Assembly: GCA_024703915.1 (NCBI GenBank)
Contig: CP087969.1
Location: 1,488,001 to 1,552,000, forward strand
Direction: 5' to 3'
DNA length: 64,000 nucleotides
DNA from: Massilia sp. H-1
GTDB lineage: Bacteria > Pseudomonadota > Gammaproteobacteria > Burkholderiales > Burkholderiaceae_D
Position 1 is the first letter of the stretch; every line of letters starts with the position of its first letter. Shown piece after piece: positions 1 through 11,457 of this stretch. Below the pieces are notes generated by a model. That model was not told the DNA's origin. It did no database searches and saw only the letters and a list, made by a program, of their open reading frames with translations. The position numbers were made by a program, and so were the translations under genes.

Positions 1-207
1 GGAACTGAAAAGATAGTCAAAAACCTCGCGCAATGTCCAAATTGAGACAAAGTTTCATATGAGAATTTTGTGGCGCAATCAGCGCAATCAGCCTGACGCG
101 ATGCCGCAAGACCGCCGTGCTCCCTGCGTCTACGCTCGAACGCGTCACCGTTTCAACTGCAGCTCATCGTCCAATTTCTAACGAAAATAACAGATGGAGA
201 CTCGCCA
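1..207. other. upstream region of secreted hydrolase gene
   Basis: No gene is supported here. The stretch is less GC-rich than its surroundings at its left end and lies before a gene that begins with a signal peptide, so it probably holds that gene's promoter; GGAGA at about 195 is a plausible ribosome binding site. No operator or repeat is obvious. Confidence 0.4.
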
Positions 208-1083
208 ATGAAAACTTGCACGCTGTCCGCACCACTCGTTCTCGGCCTGGCCTTACTGGCCGCCCTCCCCCGCCACTGCTTAAGCAATACCGGCGTCGCT
301 TTCGTCCACGGCACCGGCAATCATCCCGACGCGATCAATGACTACTGGAGTCCGGACTTCGTCAGTTCGGTGAAACAGGGTTTGCCGAACCAGAGCATGT
401 CGATCGTCGTCAACTGCGACTTCAGCCAGTACATGTGGACCTCAGGCGCGCAGTAGCTGCCTGGCCAGCCAGCTCCATCCCTTCATCGTCAACAACAACA
501 TCACCGACCTGGTGATCCAGACCCATTCCAACGGCGGCAACGTGATGCGCTGGATGATGTCGAACCCGACCCAGGATGCGCGCTACCCGGTCATCATCAA
601 CGCGATCCGCTGGGTCAACGCGATCGCGCCATCCTCGCTCGGCACGCCGCTGGCCGATGCTGCCATTTCCGGCAACGTGTTCGAGTCCGCGGTCGGCTGG
701 CTGCTCGGCTACAAGAGCGACGCCGTGCGCATGCAGCAGCAAAGCTGGATGGCCAACTACAACGCGACGCTCCTGTACGGCACCATGCGCTGCCCGGCCC
801 TGCCCAAGCGCTTTTATACCGTGGTCGGCTCCGACGTCGACACCTCGCCCTTCGACGGCGACAGCTACTGCGGCGGCTATCAGTACAACCTGGGTCTGGA
901 AGTGACCCAGGCCTGGCTCAACAGCTGCTCCGACGGCTTCCTCAACTGCAGCAGCCAGACCGGCGCCAAGCACCATCTGGTTCTACGACAAGAACACGAT
1001 GGCGGGCAGCGAGCCGCTCTCGCACCAGCAAAGCCAAGCGCAGCTGCTTCGGCCTCGATGTCATCCTGCGTAACGACCTGTGA
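208..1083 (+). CDS. secreted alpha/beta-hydrolase (lipase/esterase-like), frames broken
   Basis: The start gives a Sec signal peptide: charged MKTC followed by a Leu/Ala-rich core. After it comes a conserved hydrolase opening (VAFVHGTGNH) and the nucleophile elbow THSNGG, a variant of GxSxG, near residue 110. The middle part is rich in Tyr/Trp and contains several Cys residues, as in secreted enzymes. The reading frame changes near 456, 965 and 1046; correcting GCCAAGC at 965 to GCCGGC restores TGAGTIWFYDK, and the final frame ends in VILRNDL. A secreted ester hydrolase is the likely role; the substrate cannot be told. Length after correction is about 290 residues. Confidence 0.6.
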
Positions 1084-1100
1084 ACCCGGAGGAGCCGATC

Positions 1101-2453
1101 ATGACCAAGACACTGAACCCGAATACCGTGCGCGCCTTCCTGCTGCTGTCGGCCACCATGCTGGGCGGCAGCGCGTGGGCCGCGCCGCAGTTTCTGCTTA
1201 AGCAGCACCGGGCGACCTGGTGCCGCGCCAACTGCTCGCGCCCGAAGCCATGCAAAGAGCGCAGGCGCGCCCGGCCTGTCGCGCGAGGCAGTCGGCATGA
1301 GCTGGGCGGCCGAGGGCGCGATCGCCACCGCGCCCCAGCCTTTCGTCGGCCAGAGCCGCGAGTACTACCAGGAGGTCAGCGCCGACGAACTGGCCCATCG
1401 GCGTGACGATCCATACCACGTCCCCGCGCGCTGGTCAGGCTGCAGCCGCTGGCCGCCGCTAAGAAGGACGCCATCGCGCCGCAGTCGCTGGTGCTCACCA
1501 GCCCCGCCGGACGCGCCTTCGCGGTAAAGCAGCAGCGGCATGGACATGCTGGCCAGCGCCGACAAGCTGGCAGCGGCTTAGCACCCCCGTTCGCCCAGGG
1601 CACGTCGGCGTTTCGCATCCATCCGGACCTGGGCGCCGGCGCCTTCCGCCTGCAGGCGAACGAGGCGCGCGGCGCGGCCCGTTACCTGGTCAACGTGGTC
1701 GAACCGGACAGCCCGTACACGCTGACCATGCAGACCGACGCCCCCAGCTATCTGCACGGCCAGCAGCTGACCGTGACGCCCGAACTGGTCGAACAAAGCG
1801 GCGCGCGCACGGCGCAGCGCCACGCACTCGGCAAGCTCGATGGCGTGGTGACCTCGCCCGGCGGTCGCAGCTTCCCGGTCGCGTTCAAGATGGAGAAGGA
1901 CGGCCGCCTGCACGCGCGCCTGCCGCTCGACGCCAACGAGGCGCCCGCTCCCGGCCTGTGGGAAGTGCAGGCGTCCGGCCAGACCTTCGTGCGCGGCCAG
2001 ATCGTCCGGCGCTCGCTGCGGGTCGCGTTCGCGGTCGCCATGCCGGTGGCGCGCCTGTCGAACACGGTGGCCGTGGTCAATGAACCGGGCAGCGTCGGGG
2101 TGCGCCTCGGGGTCGACGTCGCGGCCATGCCACCCGCTACATGAAGCGCGGGCCCTGCTGTACGGGATGGTGGGCGGGCAAATGAAGCCGCTCGCGGTCG
2201 CGCACTCGGCCCAGTGGCTCGAGCCGGGATCGCAATCGCTGGTGGTGCGCTACAGCGCCGCTCTGCTGGCTTGGCGCCAGCGGACCGTTCCGAGCTGCGC
2301 GACCTGAACCTGATCGACCAGGGACGGGTGGCGGTGCTGCAGCGCCAGCAGCGCGCCGTGACGCTAGCCGAGCGCGATCTGGCGCGCACCGGCGCCCAGG
2401 CCGTGATGGCCCGGCCGCCGCAAAAGAGAAGCAGCCTACCCCGGAACTTCTGA
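1101..2453 (+). CDS. DUF4785-like exported protein, frames broken
   Basis: A good ribosome site (GGAGGAG) lies ahead of an ATG that opens an export signal ending in SAWA-A. The body is recoverable only by moving between frames: the longest clean piece (about 1600 to 2140) reads as beta-rich repeats with TSPAGRAFAV, VTSPGGRSFPV and YLVNVVEPDSPYTL. The composition and repeats recall DUF4785 proteins, which are exported and of unknown function; that family call is from memory. GCTTAAGC at 1196, GCTTAGC at 1576 and GCTTGGC at 2269 each stand where GCCGGC restores frame, and further one-base errors are present. It sits 17 bases behind the hydrolase gene and is probably co-transcribed. Confidence 0.5.
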
Positions 2454-2468
2454 CCGGCCGCAGGGTGG

Positions 2469-4626
2469 CTACTTCGGCTGGAACGCCGGGTCGCCGCTCT
2501 GCCACAGGTGGAAGGCGAGCATGTCGGCCAGCATGGCGTTGCGTTGCTGCGTCGTGCTGGTCATGCCGTGTCCTGCCTTGTCGTCCACCCGCAGCAGCAC
2601 CGGATTGTCGCTGGTGCTCGCTGCCTGCAGGCGCGCCGCCATCTTGAACGACATCCAGGGATCGACCCGGTTGTCGTTCATGCCCGTGATGACCATGGTG
2701 GCCGGATACGCGGTGCCGCTCCTGACGTTGTGGTAGCTGCTCATGGCCAGCAGCTGCTTCACGCCCGCCTCGGTCTTGACGTCGCCCATTTCGATCAGGT
2801 GGTTCGGCCCGTTCTGCGAGGCCACGATCATGCGCACCGCATCGAGCAGGCCGACCTGCAGGATCGCGGTGGCGAACAGGTCGGGCCGCTCCGTCATCGC
2901 CCGCCCGGCCGCCACGCCACCCATACTGACTCCGCGTACCGCCAGCTTGGCTTGGCGCCGTGTAGCGCTCCCTCACCAGCATTTCGGCGCAGTCGATCAT
3001 GTCGTGCCAGGTATTGGGCTTGGTCGCGCCGCGCCCGGCCTGGTACCACTCCTCGCCGTAGGCGCCGCTGCCGCGCGGGTTGGCCAGGGCCAGGATCCCG
3101 CCCCGCTCCAGCCATGCCGCCCAGGTCGGCGAAAATTCGGCCGTAATGGTGCTGCCGTAGTAAGCGTAACCTTCCAGGAAGGTCGGATTGCTGCCATCTT
3201 GCTTGACGCTCTTTTTCATCAGGATCGAGATCGGCACTTTGGCGCCGTCGCGCGCCGTGCAGGTCGTCTCGACGGCGACCACCTCGTCATACGGCTGGCC
3301 CTTGTTGCCGATCAGCCCGGCCGAAAAGGCCGCCGCCTGCCCCACCCGCGTGGTCATCAGGTCCAGCGGCGCGGTCCACGGCTCGAGCGTGAAGATCACG
3401 CCCGGCTGCACCGGATCGCTGTCTTCGATGTACACCGAGCCTTGCACCGGCAGGTGCACCTTCTTCGCCTGCCGCGCCAGTGCGCCATGGCGCAGCGCGA
3501 ACAGGTCCGACACGGCGCCGCTGCGCACCACGTAATACAGGCCGTCGCTGCTTGGCGCCGATGTCCTCGATCACGCCGGTCTGCTGCGGCACCGCTTCCA
3601 CCGGCGCCGCCTCCGGGCGCGACAGATCCCAGCGCAAGACGCGGTAGCGCGCGGCGCCGTCGAAGCTGCGGCCATACAGCCACTTGCCGCTGTGGGTGGT
3701 GCGGCGCACCTTGGCCGCCTCGCCGATCACTTCGCGCCACTGCGCGCCCGGTTTGCCGAGCTGCTCGCGCGGCTGCACGTAGATGCGCGGCAGGCCGCCC
3801 ACGCCGTCGGCCAGCATCAGCACCGCATACGGCGACTCCTTGCTCACCGAGACGAACGGCCAGTCGTTCTCGCGCGTCGTCACGCCATGCGCATGATGTC
3901 GTAGCCGAGCAGCGGCTGGTCGTCCTTGCCGTCGCTGCCCACACGCCGGATGATCATCTGGTTCTTGCCATAGGCGCGCGCCGGGTCGCCGCTGCGGGTG
4001 TAAATGAAGCGTTCGCCGTCAGGCATCCAGATCGCCCGCAGCTCGCCCCAGATGCGCGGCACGGGCTCGCCGGTCATGGTCCCGGTCTTCGTATCGAGCA
4101 CGTGGATCGCGCCCAGCTCGGCGTCGGCCACCGACAGCACCAGCGCCACGTATTTCCCATCGGGCGAGACGGCGTAGTTGTTGATCGCGTGGGTCTGACC
4201 GGTGCTGGCCTTCAGCGTGTCCGGATCGAACAGGATGCGGTCGGCCGCCTTACCGGTGCGCACGTACAGCTTGCCCAGTGCATCGGTGGGCTGCTTCTTC
4301 ATGAAGTAGGTGGAACGGCCGACCCGGTTGATGGCGTACACGCGGTCGCTCGCTTTCGCGCTGAGCGCGTCGATGCGTTCCTGCAGCGCGGCGCGGCCGG
4401 GCAGCGCATCGAGCGCGGCGCGCGTGTAACCGCCCTGTGCCCGGGCCCAGGCTTGCACCGCGGGGCTGTCGAGCTGTTCCAGGCCGCGGTAGGGATCGTC
4501 GATGGCAATGCCCTGGTAGGTGTCGGTGACCTTGCTCAGCGGGGTGGCGGGCGGGGCCGCGAAGGCGGGCGCCAGTGCAAACATGGTGATGCTGACAAGA
4601 CAACGCTGCAAGACAGTGGATGGCAT
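2469..4626 (-). CDS. S9A prolyl oligopeptidase family serine peptidase
   Basis: The protein starts with an export signal (APAFA-APPA) and then PYRGLEQLDSP, typical of the prolyl oligopeptidase N-terminus. A beta-propeller region with ISPDG-like repeats (AVSPDGKYVA) follows, then the catalytic hydrolase domain with the serine motif GVSMGG, the Asp region GMNDNRVDP and the His region DKAGHGM. About 715 residues after correction, normal for the family. It would cut short proline-containing peptides, probably in the periplasm. Frames change near 3895, 3550 and 2950; at 3550 and 2950 the written GCTTGGC corrects to GCCGGC. I prefer ATG 4626 because GAGGA lies eight bases upstream; ATG 4641 is in frame. 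Confidence 0.85.
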
Positions 4627-4877
4627 GGCAATGATCCTCATGGGGAAGTGGCGTTCCGAAAATATACGTGAGGCAGCCGAGCTTGTGACAATCATGGAAA
4701 GAAAATAACAGTGCAACGTACGTTTCCCAGCGACATCATTTTTATGAATGTCGACTATGCGTTCCGGAAATGAGCTATGTGATTTGTGAATGGATGGCAT
4801 CACAAATGAAAATTTTATTTATAGCTCGCACTTGTCTATACTTCTCTCATCAACTCGATGTACTACCAGGAAACGAC

Positions 4878-5138
4878 ATGACCACCGCCACCTTCCACAC
4901 CACCGACACGCTGCGCAGCTATTTCGCCGACGTCAGCAATGCTGCACGCGCTTTTGCCGCTGCCCTGTTCGCTGCCCAGGAACGCCAGTTCGTGGCGCAG
5001 GAAGTCATGACCCGTCCGGCGCCATCCGAGCGTTCGCGTGTACGCACCCACATGAAACTGATCCGCATGGCCAATGAATACCAGGACATGCAGCCTAGCC
5101 TGGCCGCCGAACTGCGCCAGCTCGCCTCGCGGGGCTGA
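4878..5138 (+). CDS. small hypothetical protein (86 aa)
   Basis: AGGA stands seven bases before the ATG. The product is a mostly helical, soluble-looking 86-residue protein with FHTTDTLRSYFADV at the start and an Ala/Arg-rich middle (ARAFAAALFAAQ). No signal peptide or membrane segment is visible and I do not recognise a family. It is divergent from the S9A gene and is followed one base later by another small gene, so the two are probably a unit. Confidence 0.6.
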   Translation: MTTATFHTTDTLRSYFADVSNAARAFAAALFAAQERQFVAQEVMTRPAPSERSRVRTHMKLIRMANEYQDMQPSLAAELRQLASRG

Positions 5139-5139
5139 A

Positions 5140-5254
5140 ATGGAATTCGTCGAATACCTGCCCGGCGCCCTGGCCATCGCTGGATGGTGGTACGCCTCGC
5201 CATCCTGGTCCGCAACGGCAACGTGCTTAGGCGGCGGACGAACAAAACGCCTGA
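5140..5254 (+). CDS. tiny putative membrane protein
   Basis: The start codon comes one base after the preceding stop, suggesting coupled translation. Read with one base corrected near 5190 and GCTTAGGC at 5225 restored to GCCGGC, it reads MEFVEYLPGALAIA, then a hydrophobic segment VVRLAILVRNG, and ends VPAADEQNA with a TGA at 5252. That would be about 37 residues with one membrane helix. The uncorrected frame instead ends at 5277 with an unlikely C-terminus. Function is unknown. Confidence 0.4.
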
Positions 5255-5405
5255 CCCAACATCACATGCCACTGTAGTGCTTAGCGTTTGTATTTACCCC
5301 TCCATTTTTTACTTTCCAGACACATCGCCCGGTGGGACGCTGCGCTAGAATGCCCTCTTGCATTTTCTGGCTCCGGCTCCGATTCACTCACCCCCTTCGA
5401 CGACG

Positions 5406-7761
5406 ATGCGTTTACTTGCACTTCCTTTCTTGGCCGCCATCTGGGCGATCCCCGCCGCGGCCGTTACCCCCATCAGCCTCGACCAGGCCATGGCCCATCC
5501 GGACTGGATCGGAACGCCGGTAGAAAACGCCTGGTGGAGCTGGGACAGCAAACAGGTCTTCTTCAAGCAAAAACGCAGCGGCTCGCAGTTGCGCTGACAC
5601 CTTCCAGGCCGTGCCAGGGCGCGCCGCGCAAGGTGGGCGACAGCGAACTGGCCAACCTCGACAGCGACCGCATCGTCTACAACCATGACCGCACGCGCGC
5701 CATCCTGCTGCGCAGCGGCGACCTGTTCGAACGCGACCTCAAGACCGGCACCCTGGCCCAGGTCACGCGCGGCAGCAACGGCCTGGCCGCGCCCCCAGTA
5801 CGCGGCCGACGGCCGCGCGATCCAGTTCCGCGTCGGTCACGAGTGGCTCAGCTGGAACCGCGCCGACCACCTGGTCTCGCCGGTCGCCGCGCCGCGCGCC
5901 AGCAAGGATCCGGCCGCCACGCCCGACGAAGACGCTGCGCGACCTGCAGCTGCGCCTGATCTCCACCCTCAAGCGCCAGAAGGACGACCGCGACGCCGCC
6001 CCGCGCGCGCACCGAAGAAGAACGCCGTGCCGACGCGACCCGCGCCCCGGCCCCGATCTACCTGGGCGACAAAGTCACCATCGAAGGCAGCGCCCTGTCG
6101 CCGGACGCGCTGGCTGCTGGTGGTCACCGCGCCCAAATCGTTCGACAAGGGCCGCATCGGCAAGCTGCCGCGCTACGTGACCGAATCGGGCTACGAAGAA
6201 TTCGACGACCAGCGTCCGCGCGTGGGCCGCAACATGCCTAGGCCGAGCACACCGTCAAGCTGGTCGACCTGGTCACGCGCCAGGTGCGCGACCTGTCGTT
6301 CGACGTGCTGCCCGGTGTGGCCACCGATCCGCTGGCGGCCCTGCGCGCCGAGCGCAAGCTGCCGGGCCTCAAAGGCAACCGCAGCGTGCGCGTGGACGAC
6401 GACGGCGAAACCATCCAGTGGAACAGCAGCGGCACCCAGGCGGCCGTGGTGCTGCGCGCGGTCGACAACAAGGACCGCTGGATCGCCACGGTCGACCTCA
6501 AGGCCGGCGCCTTCAAGCCCGTGCACCGCGACAGCGACAGCGCCTGGGTCAACTCGGGCACCAATGAATTCGGCTGGCTGAACGACAACGCCACGCTCTG
6601 GTACCTGTCCGAAGAGAGCGGCTACTCGCACCTGTACGCAACGGGCGCGGACGGCAAGACGCGCGCTCACGCAGGGCAAATGGGAAGCGACCCGCATCGA
6701 CTGGAGCGCCGACGGCGCCACCGCCTACATGCTGTGCAATCCGAAAGCGCCGGGCACCTACGAGGTCTGCGCCGTCAACGCAAAAGACGGCAAGCTGCGC
6801 GAAGTGACCGCGCTCGAAGGCGTCGAACAGTTCGCGCTCTCGCCCGACCAGCGCAAGCTGCTGGTGCACTACTCGTCGAGCTACATGCCGGTCCAGCTGG
6901 CGACCGTGCCGGTCATGCAGGCAGGCGCTGCAGCCAGACTGACCGACACCCGCAGCGCCGACTTCAAGGCGCAGCAGCTGGATCGAACCGCAAATTGTGG
7001 CCGTGCCATCGACCCATGGCGCGGATCCCGTGTACGGCAAGCTGTATCGCCCGGCCACGCTGGAAGCGGGCCGCAAGTACCCGATCGTCATGTTCGTGCA
7101 TGGCGCCAAGCTACCTGCAAAACGTGAGCAAGCGCTACCCGGTCTACTTCCGCGAACAGATGTTCCACAACCTGCTGGTTGAAAAGGCTACATCGTGCTG
7201 GACCTGGACTACCGCGCCTCGAAAGGCTACGGGCGCGACTGGCGCACCGCGATCTACCGTCAGATGGGTTACCCGGAGCTGGAAGACTACGTGGACGGCG
7301 TGAACTGGATGGCGGCCAAGCACCAGGGTGATCTGAAAAACGTCGGCATCTACGGCGGCAGCTACGGCGGCTTCATGACCTTCATGGCGCTGATGCGCCA
7401 GCCGGAACTGTTCAAGTCGGGCGCCGCGCTGCGCCCGGTGACCGACTGGACCACCTACAACCACGAGTACACCGCCAACATCCTCAACACGCCGGATCTG
7501 GACCCGGAAGCGTACCGCAAATCGTCGCCGATCGAATACGCGGACCAGCTCAAGGGCAACCTGCTGATCTCGCACGGCATGGTGGACGACAACGTGTTCT
7601 ACCAGGACTCGGTGCGCATGGCGCAGCGCCTGATCGAACTGAAGAAAGATCACTGGGAACTGGCCAGCTACCCGCTCGAGCGGCACGCCTTCGTACAGCC
7701 GGAGAGCTGGTATGACCAGTACCGCCGCATCTACCAGCTGTTCGAGCGCACGCTGAAGTAA
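5406..7761 (+). CDS. S9 dipeptidyl-peptidase IV-like serine peptidase
   Basis: A signal peptide (AIPAAAV) precedes a beta-propeller-type N-terminal domain and a C-terminal alpha/beta hydrolase. The hydrolase carries the serine motif GGSYGG, the Asp in HGMVDDNV and the His in LERHAF, in family order and spacing. About 780 residues after correction. It should release dipeptides from peptides in the periplasm. The N-terminal half is broken at several places; GCCTAGGC at 6236 and GCCAAGC at 7105 are restored to GCCGGC (NMPAEHTV; HGAGYLQN). The last 570 bases are in one clean frame. It converges on an M20 hydrolase gene across a palindrome. Confidence 0.88.
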
Positions 7762-7778
7762 TTTCCCAACCGGGGTCA

Positions 7779-7844
7779 GAAACTACAGGGTCAGACCTCA
7801 ATTCTGCAACAAGTTGCAGAATTGAGGTCTGACCCCGTAGTTTC
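7779..7844. repeat. perfect inverted repeat, GGGTCAGACCTC family
   Basis: A 23-base arm (7788-7810) is mirrored exactly by 7813-7835 around a two-base centre, and an outer eight-base pair (7779-7786 with 7837-7844) extends it. It lies between two convergent genes, where a hairpin could end transcription from both sides. The same core (GGGTCAGACCTC) recurs at 37766-37826 and 37971-38020, so this is a dispersed REP-like element rather than a private terminator. Confidence 0.9.
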
Positions 7845-9075
7845 TTACACGGCTAGGAAATCGAGCAGGGTCAGGGCGACCACTTTGGTGGCGCGGCGCA
7901 AGTCTTCCAGCGCCAGCTTTTCGTCGGCTTTCTTGGCGTTCGATTCGGGCACCGTCCGCGGACCGGCGCCGTACAGCACGGCAGGAATGCCGTACTCGCC
8001 ATACAGGCGCGCATCCGCGTACAGCGGCGTGCCCTGGGCCGTGATTTCTTCGCCGATCACTTCCTGCCCGTTTTTCTGCAGGCTGGTTACCAGCTTTTCC
8101 GAACCCGGCAACAGCCGCAGCGCGTGCGACAGCAGCAGGCGCTTGATCTCCAGGCGGATCCCTGGCTCGCCCTTGACCGCGTTCTCGATCAGCGCGCGCA
8201 CCTGCGCTTCCACCGCCACCGGATCTTCTTCCGGAATCATGCGGCGGTCCATCTTCATCACCACTTTGCCGGGCACCACATTGGTGTTGGTGCCGCCGTC
8301 GATGCGGCCCACCAGCATGGTCGGCGAATCGATCCCGGCCACCTTCGATTTGATCTTCTTGAGCTCCGGCAGCTGGCCGTAGATCGCATTGAGAATCCTG
8401 GTCGCCGCCTGCAGCGCATCGTGCCCCGTCTCCGGCATGGCGCCATGGCCGGACTTGCCGTGCACCGTGATCTCCAGCTGCAGGCAGGCGTTGTGCGCGG
8501 TGACGATGTTGTAGCTGAAGCTTAGCCGCGATCACGAAGTCCGGCTTGGTCAGCTTTTGCTCGAGCAGCCAGCCCGGTCCCAGCAGACCGCCGAATTCCT
8601 CGTCGTAGGTGAAGTGCAGCTCGACGCCGCCCTTGAGCGGCACGCCCAGCGCTTCGAGCGCGCACGGCGAAGATGTAGGTCGAAAAATCGCACTTCGACA
8701 CCGCCGCCGCACGCCCGTAGATATAGCCGTCTTCGATCACGCCGCCATACGGCGGCTTGGTCCAGCCTTCACCGGGCGGCACCACGTCGCCGTGCGCATT
8801 GAGCGCCACGGTCGGTCCGCCCGCCGCGTACGGACGGCGGACGATCAGGTTGGTGATGCTCTCCATGCCGTAGTCGTGTACGGCCTGCGCTTAAGCACCG
8901 CGTGCTTTTCCGCCTTCCAGCCATAAGCTTCGACCATGTGGGCCACCGCGTCGGCGTGCGGCGCGTTGTTGCCGGGCGGGGTATCGGTCGGCACCTGGAG
9001 CACTTGCTGCAGGAAGGCGACTTGCTCGTCGAAGTGGGCGTCGATCCAGGCGGTCAGTTTGTCGTGAGTTTGCAT
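7845..9075 (-). CDS. M20 family metallo-hydrolase (ArgE/DapE-like)
   Basis: The ArgE/DapE family signature is visible: LNAHGDVVPPG (metal-binding His-Asp), then HFTYDEEFGG (catalytic Glu-Glu) and a lid domain with VHGKSGHGAMPETG. The C-terminus has GIPAVLYGAGP, and the size (about 410 residues) fits. Zinc-dependent amide hydrolysis is expected; the substrate is not clear from sequence. The gene starts ten bases after the end of puuD, with AGGA six bases before ATG 9075, so it likely belongs to the urate operon. GCTTAAGC at 8889 and GCTTAGC at 8520 break the frame and correct to GCCGGC; another base is lost near 8665. Confidence 0.82.
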
Positions 9076-9084
9076 CGTCATTCC

Positions 9085-10304
9085 TATTTGGCGCTTAGCT
9101 TCGAACCAGGCGGCTAGCTGGGCGCGCTCGGCGTCGGTCATGTTGGTCAGGTTCGCGATCGGCATCGCCTTGAGCTGCACCGATTGCTGGTAAATGCGTG
9201 GCGCGTTCTGCCGGATCTGCGCGTCGCTGTCGAGCATCACAGCCATAAAGCGCGCTGGCAAAGCCGGGCTGGGTCGGCTGCGCGGCATGGCAGGCCACGC
9301 AGCGCGCGCCGATGATGGTCTTCACGTGCGCGAACTGCGCCGCAGGGTCGGCGCCGCCAGCGGCAGCGGCAGGCGCTTTGGGCGCGATGGCCACGGCCAC
9401 CGCGGCCAGCAGCGCGATGCTTAGGCCAGCGGATAGCGCCACTCCACGCGCCCGCGGTGGCGCAGGTTGAAGAAGTGCCGAATCAGCACGCCCGCCGCCA
9501 TGATCACCGCCAGCACCGCCCACGCGTAGTCGTGGCGGTAGGTCATGGCGTAGTGGTTGCTGATCATGATGAACAGGACCGGCAGCGTGAAGTAGTTGTT
9601 ATGCACGCTGCGCTGCTTGGCCTTCAGACCGTGGCTCGGGTCCGGCTTCTGCCCCGCCATCATGGCCGCGACCATCTTGCGCTGGCCGGGAATGATCAGC
9701 ATCAGCACGTTCGCCACCATCATGGTGCCGATCATGGCGCCCACGTGGATGTAGGCCGCGCGCCCGCTCAGGTAATGGGTCAGCAGGTAGGCGCTGCCCA
9801 CCAAAAAGCCGAAGATCACCACGCCAAAGGCGAGGTCGTGCTGCCCCAGCTTGGAGCGGCACAGCAGGTCGTACACGGTCCAGCCGACCACCAGGCTGCC
9901 CAGGCCCAGGCCGATGGCTTGCAAACTGGTGAGGTCGGCCACCGATTTGTCGACCATCATCGCCTGCGCATTGAAGTAGTAGACGATGGTCAGCAGCGCG
10001 AAGCCGGACAGCCAGGTCGAATACGCTTCCCATTTGAACCAGTGCAGTTCCTTCGGCAGTTCGGCGGGCGCCACCAGATATTTTTGCGGGTTGTAAAAGC
10101 CGCCCCCGTGCACGGCCCACAGTTCGCCCGACACGCCCTTCCTGGCCAGATCCGAGCCCAGCGATGGGCCTGGATGGTGTTGTCGAGCCAGACGAAGTAG
10201 AACGAGGCGCCGATCCAGGCGATGCCGGTGATCACGTGCAGCCAGCGCAACAGGAGATTCATCCATTCGAGCAGATAGGGGGTGAGGTGGCCGAATACTT
10301 CCAT
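9085..10304 (-). CDS. puuD: urate hydroxylase PuuD (membrane, cytochrome c-linked)
   Basis: The N-terminal 280 residues are a multi-helix membrane domain beginning LTPYLLEWMNLLLRWLHVI and containing WIGASFYFVWLDN, characteristic of the PuuD family. A C-terminal cytochrome c domain follows with the haem motif CVACH and QPTQPGF. PuuD converts urate to 5-hydroxyisourate, passing electrons through the cytochrome domain instead of using oxygen directly. GCTTAGGC at 9419 separates the two domains and GCTTAGC at 9093 hides the stop; corrected, the protein ends WFEAGAK. It is divergent from a LysR gene and next to UraD-AllC, which fits urate breakdown. Confidence 0.88.
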
Positions 10305-10395
10305 GGGATTCCTTGTTGCAGGCGCGACGACAATAGGTGGGCGAATTTACGCAAGATAGCGTGATTCCCCTCCCTCAACATGAAAAATGACGTAT

Positions 10396-10412
10396 ATTCA
10401 ACATACTTGAAT
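10396..10412. promoter_or_regulatory. candidate LysR operator between puuD and lysR
   Basis: ATTCAA (10396-10401) is mirrored by TTGAAT (10407-10412) with five bases between, containing the T-N11-A pattern favoured by LysR-type proteins. It lies 17 bases ahead of the LysR start in a 124-base divergent control region. Binding is inference. Confidence 0.45.
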
Positions 10413-10428
10413 CGATATACAACACAGA

Positions 10429-11368
10429 ATGGCCAGCCTCCCCCAGCACCTCGACCTGCACCTGATCCGCATCCTGTACCTGCTGCTGGTCGAAAAGAAC
10501 GTCTCGCGCGTCGCGCTCAAGCTCAACCAGCCGCAACCGTCGATCTCCGCTTCCCTGCGCAAGCTGCACGAGCTGACCGGCGACCCGCTGCTGGTGCGCG
10601 GCGCGCGGCATGGTGCCGACCCAGCACGGCGAAAGCTTGCTCAAGCTTCTACCCAAGCGCATCCTCGACGAGACCGAGAGCCTGTTCGTGAAAAAGTCGC
10701 CCTTCATCCCGCAGGAAGAAGCGCGCACCTTCCACATCGCCGCCCCCGACTACCTGGACAGCCAGTTCCTGCCGAATGTGGTGACGGCGCTGCGCCGCGG
10801 GTCGCCCAACAGCCGGGTGGTCATCCACAGCCTGGGCCCGGGCGTGGACTATATCCGCATGCTCTCCGACGGCGACATGGACCTGGTCATCGCCAACTGG
10901 GACGAGCCGCCCGCCCACCTGCACATCTCCAAGCTGTTCGAGGACCCGATCATCTGCACCATGCGCGCCGACAGCCCCTACGCCAGGCGCACCGCCAGCG
11001 ACGCCATGACGATCGAGGATTATCTGAGCCTGCCGCACGTGGCGCCGTCCCAGATGCTGCCCGGCTACCACGGCGTGATCGATTCCTTCCTCGAGCGCCA
11101 GGGCCTGCAGCGCAAGGTGGCGGTGGAGTCGGCCTATTTCGGCCTGATCCCCTATATGCTGACCCAGACCGACCTGGTGCTCACCACCGGGCGCCAGTTC
11201 ATGCGCTTTTACGAGAAGACGCTGCCGCTCAAGACGTTCACGGTGCCGGTCAAGTTCCCGCCGATGCGCTTTTACCAGCTGTGGCACGAGCGCGTGCACC
11301 AGGCGCCGGAGCACAAGTGGCTGCGCGACCAGGTCAGCGCGGCGGCCAAGGCGCTGGTGCAGCGCTAG
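10429..11368 (+). CDS. LysR-family transcriptional regulator
   Basis: The N-terminal winged helix-turn-helix is clear: LDLHLIRILYLLLVEKNVSRVALKLNQPQPSIS is spread over residues 6-38, with the recognition part at QPQPSISASLRKL. The effector domain follows, with a clean frame from 10610 to the stop. One base is misplaced near 10600, where VRG should run on to MVPTQHGE. The gene is divergent from puuD and upstream of uraD-allC, so it probably senses a purine breakdown intermediate and controls both; that role is inferred from position. Confidence 0.85.
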
Positions 11369-11457
11369 CGGCGCCATAGGGCTTATCTGGTTTAAGATAT
11401 ACCTCGCGCCGCAGGCGGCGCTATGATCCCAGTCTGGCACGATCGGATACCCATACC

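Noticed and set aside
2743-4671. A 642-codon open frame on the plus strand opposite the S9A peptidase
   Set aside because: It is antisense to a gene with a signal peptide and a full catalytic triad. Its translation is Arg/Gly/Ala/His-rich without motifs, as expected from the opposite strand of GC-rich coding DNA.
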